This document shows, piece by piece, positions 54,241 to 64,000 of a stretch of DNA of 64,000 bases. A program made the position numbers and the translations under genes. The first letter of the stretch is position 1, and the number at the start of each line of letters is the position of its first letter. This stretch comes from Astropecten irregularis. Lineage: Eukaryota > Echinodermata > Asteroidea > Paxillosida > Astropectinidae. Below the pieces are notes generated by a model, which was not told the origin of the DNA, made no database searches, and saw only the letters and a list, made by a program, of their open reading frames with translations. The stretch spans positions 15,546,499 to 15,610,498 of the forward strand of contig OZ020250.1 in the NCBI GenBank assembly GCA_963971285.1, in the 5' to 3' direction.

Positions 54241-57200
54241 GTGACCCAAACTCTGCGAATTTTGTTATGTTTTCATATAAACAGCTTAAATTCAATATAC
54301 TGAACGGTCAGTTATTGTTCAATATAATATAGGCCTATTTCGTTTTCGTTTGGTCGTGTCAAATTGTCCAAATTAACCCAATGATGAACTTCGCATCATA
54401 AATGATTGTCCTGTTTGCATATAGCCTGCAGCTGGTACATCAACCTTGACAGTCTGTGGCTAGGGCATTCCAATGGTATTTTGCTTTGCTTAACAAGCAA
54501 GAAAAACTCACAGTCGTATTTTCTAAGGAGTCCGGTAAACACAGTTGACGACTGAGCTCAAAAACCTGTCTGCTGTTGAATGTCATTCGACTGAATTGGC
54601 CTATAACTAGAACACTGCCACCAATGGTCTCTGATTTGAGGTTAGCCTAACTCGTTGCAAATTTGATATTGCCGAGCGTGCCTTTCCATTGTTTTTGGAC
54701 TTACACAAAATATGGCAGATTAATTAGACGATAGGTTTTTGTTTCATAGTTATTATTCCCGTACTGCATTTAAGTATAGGCCTAAAAATCAGCCTATATG
54801 GGAACTACCATCTATAGTACATGAAATTTGTTTTCTTTAGATATTTGGAAGATTGCGATGCCCAAGTCAAGGATAATGAGATCGGAGGCGATAAAACAGT
54901 TATTAGTTATTATTCCCATTTGTGTGTATCATAGTGAAGTGCGTGTCAGGAGGAAATCCATGCCCCAGTGGGAAAAGACCATTATTGCTGAAAAACAAAG
55001 AAAACGGTTTTAAACTGTCATTAACGGTTATGATTATCTAACTTTGACCCCAATACACATTGTGCTACACCGTTTGTAATGGGCTGTACTTACTGTTTAT
55101 TTCCAAACCAGTATATCGAGCGGCCCCGTTTCAGTACGACGTAGACCTTTGCAGAAATTATCACAGAAATGCATGCTGACTTTGATTTTTCCTATTGCGA
55201 GATATAACACGCCACAACTTAGCGACTCTGCTTGATCTTGATCTTGTTATCCTGTATACGTGTTCCCTAACTTTGCAAGATTTGTACTCATAGTGAACGG
55301 TTACTATACCTTAATTGTAGCTTTGCTGCTTCATTTTTTGGTCGCCATTTAAACGTCGAGATTCATGTTTGGTTGCAGGAACGTTAGGATCTCTAATGTC
55401 CTGTTATGTATGGAGATCATCGCGGCCATATCCAACCCATTTGCCCCTTGTACACTGTACAGATACTCCTACCTCAAACCTTTTTTTATAAAGCATGTAT
55501 CTTAAATCTTTGTTTGGTTTGAGGATCTTGTACTGTAGTATTCTGAATTGAAATGTAAATGTAATTTGATATCGATTGATGTACGTCCCAAGATTTCAGC
55601 TATTTCATGTTTTAATTGGATCAACGAACTTGAAAATGGTTGATCAATTTGAGCCAAGTGTAATGTATTGTAGAAGTTTGCTTTGTAGAAATATTTGGAA
55701 GGGACCAGATTTTAATATTCAAATTCTTCTTTCATATGAAGACATTCTAAATAGACTGAGAGATGCTTTAGGACTTGATCTGATGAGTACATATATATAT
55801 CGTTATATAGGCTCGGTATGGCTGATAATTTGAAAGAATTATTATTTGGTTTTCCTTCTACCGTTTAACTTTCAGACGTTGTTTGATATGGATCCTAGCA
55901 AATGGTCTTCAATCAAAGACAAGATCGTTCAAACGATTATATTCAAATCAAGAGTGAGGATTGTCAAGGATTAGATTTTTTGGCCTTAAAATAAATTTAA
56001 AGCGGTTGGAGACGCGATTTCCCGTCATTGTCTGTTAAAATATGCTAGTGTCAAACATTCTGAGTTATGTTTCCGCTTTTACTTGAACAAAAAAGTTGGT
56101 CGTTGAGAGCAGGGGATGGGGGTCATGACCCCCACCCCACCCTTTAGAATCTGCGCCTTAAAGAGAACGCATACTTGATGCTCCTTTTGATTTTGGGCCC
56201 TTTATACAGAGGCATCATTTTTCCCTGTTGTTGCATATCACATGCTGGGATGGGTGAGGCCGTAAACGTAAATTTGCCCAATATTGAGTAAATTGCTGCA
56301 CGACACTTGTGCCCAAGAACTTTATACAACCAAAACATATTTGGAGCGTATGCTTTGTATATCATTGTGCGGAGTTCTTATCAGTCGGTCTTCATTTTCG
56401 TGAGAAAAAAAAGGGAGGAAAATTTAACAGAGAAAGACCAACATGAACGAGCAACAATTCGAACGGATATTTTGTTCAGATCTGTGCACCTGTGTCATAA
56501 ACACACTAAGCAGGAAACGCTAAGCTAACAAGGAACTAAGTGATCGAGGAATAAATGGAGGTTGGTAACTTTTTCTGTTATCACAAAATTTGACCTCTTT
56601 GCGAAGCAAGAACATTATCAGTCAAGCGGGTGGGGGAAATACGTGATGGATGTTACTTGTATTACGAACAAATGTCATCGTACGTAACTGAGTTGCATAA
56701 TATTGGCGGGAAAACACTAAATATGTCTTACTGGACTGATAACACTGTTATGCTCTCTTGGCTCGAAGATGCGTATTGAGCAATATAAGCCCCAGCCTGT
56801 GACTCATTGTATCAACTGAGTCTGATGCCTGGTCCAAGCCACTCCATATGCGGTGGCTATAATAGTGCGGCTACGGCTCAATATAATGTTTCCCATATGC
56901 TGCCAGGCATTTTTAAATAACATAATATGCGAATTTTGAGCCACATCAGTCTCAGATATACACTGACATACTGGCATACATTAAGTAACATATTTCATCT
57001 TACATCAGGTTATACACTAATTTTGCCCAATTATAATCATTCAGCATAAAACCAGACGCAGTTCTGCTCGATAAATTTCCAGATTTTTGTAGGGGAGGGT
57101 TGGAAGGGGAGGGGAGGGGGGCTCTAAGTATGACGTCATGCTGAGGTCACAGTTAAGCGCGGCTGAAGTGAAGTGAAACACACACCCAAAGCTGTGCTCA

Positions 57201-58217
57201 TGTTTTACGTACTCCATATAGCATTACCTTGCTGGTCGTGTGTACATGTATAGTGTCAGTCAGCTAGCAGTCCTCGTAAAATATCAGGTCAGCCCAGGTT
57301 CCAAATTTGTTTACATTAAGACAGAAACACAAGGCTATATAATGCCATCCTGCGCATATTGCAGTTAATAATTATACACTGCACAACGTCATGGTGTATT
57401 TTTATATCCGGGTAATCATCACATTATACCGTATGGCGAATGGGTTACCAAATATATATGTATATATTTTAAACAAAAATAAATAAAATGTCATGTAAAA
57501 CAACAGCTGCAAAATACGACAAATGCCCTTCCATAAAAACACATAAAATAAGACTGTAGTGAAAGTCCGTGCTAATCAAATGTATAAAAATAAATTAACT
57601 GCTTTGAATCTCTTTAACGATTACCATTTTGAAAATGAATATTTTGTGCAATCAAACGTTTTCTTTTCTATTCTAAAAGCGAACGGTTCTAGTTTTTTTC
57701 ATTTACAAAATTAACAGTTTTTGAAATCATGGGGTAAGAACACATTGCAATTTTACCTTTCAACAGCAAAACCATTCATCTTTCTTGGGCAAAAACAATA
57801 TTTCAGTTTACATCGTAATAGACCCTACAAACCTAAAACGATCATTTAAGGTGTTTTTTTTTACTCTACGAATTATAAACTCACAGTACATCATGCCTTC
57901 CCAATTTGTAGTACATGAAATATGGAAAATATAGGCCTAAAGTATTAATACTTTTTTCAGAAGAATTTAAATGATTCTCTCTCTTTTTAAAACAACTCCA
58001 AGTCGAAATAAAACAGAACATAACAAAGTCACATGACTTTCTTGTAAATAGTGCTTTAAAATGGAGTGTTTGATACTCAATTTGTTCCAATCACCTTGCA
58101 ACTTGCTTTGTCCGAGATGCGATCTTGCGATGAGCGAAGATAGCAGCCGTCGTGATGCCGTGGAATCCGTCGTCGGTCCCGCCCAAGTTATAGAAGTTTG
58201 TCCACCGATGTCAGGTT
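54241..58217. other. Intergenic downstream of mir-10, no gene seen
   Basis: About 4 kb without recognisable exons or T2-like elements. Full CRE palindrome TGACGTCA at 57131-57138; GGGGAGG runs at about 57092-57120; GC-richer stretch from 58090. Short frames carry no domain. The 3' part of the mir-10 primary transcript probably lies here. Confidence 0.45.
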
Positions 58218-58305
58218 CTACTCAACAGGTACCGTGAGATCCAAACTTGTGACCGAAAATCTCGTCGTAACACAAATTCGGATCTACAGGGTTAATGCTG
58301 AGCAG
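58218..58305 (-). ncRNA. mir-10: mir-10 microRNA precursor
   Basis: The minus strand contains the 23-nt mature miR-10 (58293-58271), beginning AACCCTGTAGATCCGAATTT. After a loop of about 19 nt the 3' arm, CACAAGTTTGGATCTCACGG (58251-58232), pairs with it over about 15 consecutive positions including G-U pairs. The lower stem CTGCTCAGCA (58305-58296) pairs with TGTTGAGTAG (58227-58218), giving an 88-nt hairpin. The seed ACCCTGT is intact. miR-10 is processed by Drosha/Dicer and represses targets, classically including Hox transcripts. Its place upstream of Hox4 on the same strand is conserved across bilaterians. The 5'-AACCC start is the form I recall from sea urchin and acorn worm. Confidence 0.96.
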
Positions 58306-59400
58306 TAAATCAGAGCAAGTTTACAGCGAGTTCGCGTAGCACATCTTGGCTGGATTGCATGTTGAAGTCGGTGCCCAAGTTGTTTAGCGAAGGCGATTTT
58401 TCTTTGTAACGCGACCGTGTTTAACCTATACTCCCAAACGGCCATAGGGTGTTAAAACACCGGTATGTTTACGAGGTCGATCGCACCGGCAGGGCACGGG
58501 TTTTATGGCGAGGGGTTCACGCTGAAACTCTCCCACAATTTGCCAATTCGTACCAATCACCACAAAACAACAAAAAAATGGAGTCGGGGGTTCCATATTA
58601 TTCGTACCAAGATCGACCGGCATAGTATAAATAAATCATCGTTCGGGGCTAGACTACGGACTTGTAGTAATGGGTGGATAGCTGATAATTTATGGGCAAG
58701 GAGATCACTCACCCATGTCGGGCCTGAACTCGGGGCGAAAAAAAGGCCAGCCCGACTCCACACTCAACCATGCAAATATTCACTGTCATTTCCAAACCGC
58801 ATTTTTACATTCTACACACACTTAAAATCATACCCAACCTGACTTTATAATCTACTATATACCTTATAATATGACTGACTCTGCACAAAATTAAAAATAA
58901 TATAATAAATATATCAACAAAGAAAAATATCGACACAAACCAAATCAATTGTATAAGTTCAATAAAATCTCCTTCGAAATTGTGTGTCACACTTGCACTA
59001 GACAATGAGTCTGCCTTATTGACAAATGACACAATAGTGAGACAAAAAAGGGAACGTTTTTGGGGTGCCCACAAGACTAATAATGGGATGGATACGGATC
59101 AGTGATTATCCGGATCAAGTTAACAAAAGAGGGACGGTTAAAAAATGACAGCTGCAATAAGGTGGTATGGGGCACAAAGGGGTTCATACGGGTGTAGAAT
59201 TGTTCACCGTGAACTCTACAAACTGCAGAGTTGAGCAGAAACCAATGTACATGGTGTTCACATTCATATACAGCAAGGTACTTGCTCTATTTTCACATCA
59301 AAACATATAAGGTTTAATTTGTCTCTGAATCCGCCCACTAAATGTGTATTGCTGCAACACATAGCCACCTTATTTGTAACTCATACAAATATATACGACT
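58306..59400. other. Intergenic upstream of mir-10
   Basis: GC-richer up to about 58510, then AT-rich. Should include upstream parts of the mir-10 primary transcript, but no promoter is evident. A 125-codon plus-strand frame (58465-58842) has no known domain. Confidence 0.4.
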
Positions 59401-59707
59401 TTAAAGGTATAGTATCATACTTTGGTATAGGAAACCAAAACAGAAATGTTCACAGATTTACCTATAACTTACAGGGTATAGGCCTATAAAGATGGTGCTG
59501 GTTTCGCCTAAAATGGTTTTCATCATGAATATGCCAAGCAACGACCGAAAATATTCTCAATATGGGCGTTTTTCACTGTTTCAAAAAAAGTGGTCACCGC
59601 ATGCGACTAAAATTTTCACAGATGACTGTTACTGTATCTTCCTTGGTATCTTTGACCATGAATCTGCATTTCGTGGACAAAAAAACAAAGTATGATATTA
59701 CCTTTAA
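59401..59707 (-). mobile_element. T2-like MITE type B
   Basis: TTAA at 59401-59404 and 59704-59707 (307 bp). Left AGGTATAGTATCATACTTTG, right AAACAAAGTATGATATTACC. Contains CTTACAGGGTATAGGCCTAT and lacks the central AAAAGATC palindrome. Confidence 0.83.
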
Positions 59708-62700
59708 GCCCACAAATAAATCAGCGCATTAATACAGTTATTGGCCAGCCTGGTCAGATTTAAGGCCTATAAATTGAATTCAAATAACATTGTGCTCATT
59801 TTGTTGGAGAAAATTTTTTTTCAACAGAGTGTTAAGAATTATTATAAAATTATATAAATTATTATTATTATTTTACAGTATGTAAAGCAGTATCCGTTAT
59901 TGCTTATATAGGGTAACTGCCCATTATATGAATGTCACAGCGCAGTATTACTCATGCCTGCAATGATGATGATAATGATTCATATGTTAAAAACCAAATT
60001 GACTGCATAATTATATACTGCTCAACACGGGGAGGCTTCAGTTCATAGGTAGATCATGGCATACTTCATCATTGTGGGAAATAATTATATGCATAATCCG
60101 TATTAAGTGTGATAATGCTTGCTAGAGAATCATGGTTGTGTGAGTTTGAGGGTGTAGAAATACCCTCAATTATCGCACATATGTTAGCATTACGTCTGAA
60201 GCCAAACCGCATGCATGCGAATTACTGAGCGAAAAGGGCGCGAAGTCGGCCAAAAATTGTTTCTTTTTTTTCCGTCAGTCGTTAGAATTGTGTGGTTTAT
60301 TTTTTCACATACCGTGGAAGTTCCAGCATAAATGTGCATACTCAGAATTTGAAATTGATTAAAAATGAGAATACTATGTCAAAATGGTAATTTTACGAGC
60401 ATTTTGTTTTTAGTCTTACATGCATGGCTAGGCAACTCGTGGCCTACGTTAGATTACGTGTGTGTATAATACGGCCTTCATAATTCAATGTACGTGGTAG
60501 CCAGTAGATTGTGTATTACTAGACTCACCCGATACTCGCGCCATCATTTTTTTTTTCGCAGGCAGCCGGATCGCGTGGTGCCGTGCAGACCTATCACGGC
60601 CCGCATGGTACGGCCGGCCACCACCACGCTAAACACTCATCAACGGAGTAGAGCTGCTCACGCCGAGAAACACAACCAAAAAATTGAACATGTGTGCTTA
60701 CCTGGCCCTGCTCTGCTAGCAACTGATCTTGACCTTAAACATGAGGCGTGGACTAGCCAGCTTTAGCTTTGCCAACAGGGCTCATGTGACAGGGGGTCTT
60801 ATCTATCTACCACGAGAGCGAGCAAGAGACGATAGTCGTGGCCAGGTCGGGTTAAACATTAAACCGGTGAGTCTGAAGTTGAAGGCTGCCGCGGCCCCGG
60901 GAGTTTGTTCCATCCAGCAATCCAGCTCACCATCCATGCGAGATGCCTCTTGTTCCGAGGTGTCCTTCCAGCATGTTGCCATCGCATGTAGGTACCACTC
61001 GTCTGCGGAACATCCCTGACACCTCAATAGGTGCATAGCTGCCGATTTTAGCCTCGAATACTTCAATGGCTTAAAAACACTGCGGTTTTTAGGAGTTTTT
61101 ATAAAAAAGAATTACGGTGCCGAGTAAAGATGGCGTTTGCCTGACCCAGCCGTCGAGGTGCAGTCGGGCACACATGTAAACTGACCTTTATCATCCCTGC
61201 GTTGACACAAGCGGGGCGTTGTTTGCCTCTTCAAAAAAAATATCCTGACATTTTTAATAATAACGAAAGATTAGCTCTGTCACCGTGGCCGACCGAGCAA
61301 CCAGGGAACAGCTAATACTATAGAAGAGAAAAGAAAATATGTTTGAAGTAAGAATAAACAGGGAATTGTGAAATGACTACCCCTTTTGGATTTGCCCAGC
61401 TTATCACAAGGCCATAGATTCCCATTCAGCAGCACCGTGCATATGATGGTACAAACATTTTAACACAATGCATCATTCATACCCAGAGAAACGGATATAG
61501 AATTTTCCACACAAAAAATGAATAGTGAGCATCTTTATGTTGTGTGACCCGTTGAATAGTCGAGTGAGGAGCACAGTAAATCACAGGCACATGCCATAAA
61601 GGCCTGTAAAACAACCCAGGCTTCGTAAACACCAACTATAGCCCCCCTTTTCTTTAACCGCATACCGTATAAATTCTAGGGCAGGTGACATTTTTCGTTC
61701 CTTTCTGCTTCTATCGGCAATGCAGTGTGTTGATGGTACTACCGCGAGAGCTTGGCGCCATGTTGAAACCCGTACCGTATTGTTTGTTTGGAAAATCTAC
61801 TCCAGTAATGTAATTTAATTTCATGCTTCTTAATGACGAGCAGTTTATAGGATGACAGTGCAGTGATGACACTATGGGTCAAACAACATCTTCGTGATAT
61901 TTTAGGTTGATGTGTGGGTGTGTGTTTTCCTTATAAACCAAAAAAATGAAGGAAAAAAATCCTCCATTTGTGTTACTTGTTATATTGGGCACAAATAATG
62001 TTGTGAGTCACTATAGTACTAAGCAGTTAACGATAAAGGACTTGATGTGATGAGCCATCTTTCCCACGTTACTCATAGACGCAAACTGAAGTTATTGAAG
62101 ATGACCACCCGATCCCAATTAAAGGAATAAGATAGTGGTTGTCTGGATAGGGTCGAGTTTGCAATAGTCTTGATTTTAAACTACATTTTTTTCAAATCCC
62201 ATGCAATACATAAACTTCAAAAGCGCCAAAAACGTCCGCATGTCAGTGCCAAATTGTTTCTTTTCACATTTGGCCGGCATTAGGTGGTGTAATGAGAATT
62301 GTCCTGTGTATTAATTGCTAGACATTTGGTGGCCTCTCGCATTGGTACACTGTAAAAAAGTAACTGCACATCCTGCACATGTCCCAGAATCACAAACACT
62401 GAGGCAAATGTCGCTATGCACCTTTTACTAGCACCTATATTGACTAGCACTATGTTTGTCCTAAACGCATGAATACTGGATATACTTCTCCCACTTCGAG
62501 TATGATGTAAAGATTCTTATTCACACCAGGTATATACCAGTCAATATAAGAACTAGCACCTCTTGACTAGCACTATCTGTCATCAAATACGGCACATAAA
62601 TATGCTTGGTAATGGTATGGTTCATACAAATCTGCTCAACGTGTATCTACTGGCTGGATACTTTACATTTTCCCGCCAAAACTCCTTGCTTTAAAGTTTG

Positions 62701-64000
62701 CTCAGTGAATTAATGTTTTGACATTGACAGTGAGTTTTCTTGGCGTCGCTTCTTTCACACGCAAAGCTCTTCCTAGGCATAACATTGACCAATGTAGGGT
62801 ATGTTTTAAGGTTTGCATTCTCGACATCAATTACTGGAGATATACTTGTGTGTAATACACGGGAACACAATAGCCGTAAAGTGCAGAACTAGCTCAGAAT
62901 ACTCATTGTTAAAAAAGAAAGAAACAACCACTATTCCTTGAAACCAAATGAACTCAAGTTCTGCCATCGTGATTTTAATTTTCAGCAGTATTTCACTTTA
63001 CCTCAAACATTATACTTCCTGAGGCCCCTAGTGTAACTCGTTTTCCTAATTTCATGTTTTGCTTTTCTGGTCAAATGTAAAGAACAGGCACTGTTCTGCA
63101 TTTTGTGGAGGGACTAAAAGAGGCCTAAATAACTTCAAAGTTATCACCATATCAAGCATATCGGAATTGACTTTGCAAACAATAAGTTAGGCTCTTATCT
63201 TAGTTGTGTGGCGAGTGGAAAACAGTTTCTGAACTTAACAGGATTGACAACGACCTCTGTAGAAAATACGACACTAGAATCGACTGTAGCTACAATGTAT
63301 CTAGTTCTACTAGAGATGCCGATCTTTGCAGTTTTTACCTAGCCCCCCGGCCCGTAGCTATAGAGTCCTCAAAGGATCACTGTTTTTCGAATGATAATTG
63401 TCGTTCAAAAAAGCCAAAACAAAATGATGATTGCTTTGAAAAATGGAATTTAGTACTCGAATGTATTTCAGTAGTAAATAACACAACATGTTTGTTGTTG
63501 TCGTCGTTGTTTTCGCCGGTTTTTACAAAATATAATTGCATAATAAATATAGCTATTGACTGGACAGCACACATTACATTTCTTTGTTTTGCTCTGCTTT
63601 GCTATAGTTTTCGGTTTGGCTTTTCTTTCTAGAAGTTCTTTCTGACTATCCGGTATCGCTATTATATTACATGTAGTTATAATCATCATTGATTTCATGT
63701 ATTATGTAACATCAGTTGGAACTGTTCTGTATGGTTGTTTTCTTTGGTTTTATTCTTGTGAATAAGCTTTATTAGCTGAAAAGTCGAAAAAGGTCTTCTT
63801 CTTTTTTAGGTCACGGGTCCATAGAAACTGATAAGTTCCACTTAGATTCTAACAAGGGGGCGGTGCTCCATCCGCTTTATGTTAAACAGGTAAACACGGC
63901 TACCATGACTAGATCGAAGTCCGGAGTTTTTCATCTTTCGTTTTTTTTTTTATCTTTGATTCGCACAGCCAGGGAGGTGTCTGACCTCAGCCCGTGACAC
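59708..64000. other. Intergenic, no confident gene
   Basis: About 4.3 kb. A GC-rich patch at 60560-61030 is open on both strands (60729-61019 plus, 60803-61066 minus), and a 142-codon frame at 63204-63632 lacks any ATG; neither resembles a known family. Short ACTAGCACC/T-type repeats occur at 62430-62575. No Hox5 exon is visible. Confidence 0.4.

Noticed and set aside
60803..61066. Minus-strand frame with ATG and mixed residues, and its opposite-strand partner
   Set aside because: Both strands are open through a GC-rich patch; no family resemblance. Left as intergenic, though an exon cannot be excluded.
63204..63632. 142-codon plus-strand frame near the window end
   Set aside because: Opens with TTG and contains no ATG; not recognisable. 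It could only be an internal exon, for which there is no support.
1..64000. Neighbouring Hox3 or Hox5 exons
   Set aside because: No second homeodomain helix 3 (WFQNRR) or YPWM-type exon is visible in any frame outside Hox4.
1..64000. Autonomous transposase or reverse transcriptase genes
   Set aside because: No long coding frame with such motifs; all mobile elements here appear non-autonomous.

Overview
This window is intergenic-rich metazoan nuclear DNA from a Hox cluster. It holds two securely identified genes, both on the minus strand: a complete two-exon Hox4 (coding exons 35552-35099 and 33370-33015, 269 residues) and, about 22.7 kb upstream of it, the microRNA gene mir-10 (hairpin 58305-58218). 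A mir-10 just upstream of Hox4 on the same strand is the conserved bilaterian arrangement. By collinearity Hox3 should lie beyond the low-coordinate end and Hox5 beyond the high-coordinate end; neither is visible. The mature miR-10 arm begins AACCCTG, the form I recall from sea urchin and acorn worm rather than the vertebrate UACCCUG. Euechinoid sea urchins lack Hox4, so I favour an ambulacrarian such as a sea star, crinoid or hemichordate. I cannot name the species.

Layout. 1-32 kb: the region 3' of Hox4, with no confident gene, crowded with short non-autonomous DNA transposons. It also has a 26-bp minisatellite (8.4-8.8 kb), a long CCCAT-type 5-bp satellite (13.6-14.5 kb), a hAT-like element (9.5 kb) and one small ORF with a signal-peptide-like start (16.86 kb). 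32.8-36 kb: Hox4, whose single 1,728-bp intron carries a second ~600-bp CCCAT-type array; the Hox4 sense strand reads GGGAT repeats, an ideal G-quadruplex pattern. 36-58 kb: the Hox4/mir-10 interval, with a CpG-rich patch at 37.7 kb, more miniature elements, a diverged tandem repeat at 44.4-44.9 kb, several GCGCCCTCT (CTCF-like) motifs, and a GAGATTT 7-bp array at 53.8-54.0 kb. 58.1-58.4 kb: mir-10 in a GC-richer patch. 58.4-64 kb: more intergenic DNA with one miniature element.

Repeats dominate. About 20 copies or pieces of ~310-370 bp elements flanked by TTAA and ending AGGTA/TACCT resemble T2/Kolobok-type MITEs. They fall into two types (A and B) that share one half and differ in the other. 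A second set of short palindromic elements (types C and D, 105-290 bp) has ends of the form GG(T/C)C(G/A)ATTTCA with different interiors; several are flanked by 5-bp duplications resembling CCWGG. The T2-like elements are absent from 32.65-38.24 kb (Hox4 and promoter) and 51.9-59.4 kb (mir-10), as if excluded from the functional parts of the cluster.

Hox4 and miR-10 plausibly work together as co-oriented anterior-posterior patterning genes. That is inferred from family knowledge; the sequence shows only identity, orientation and linkage. All coordinates, repeat groupings and target-site duplications were read by eye.
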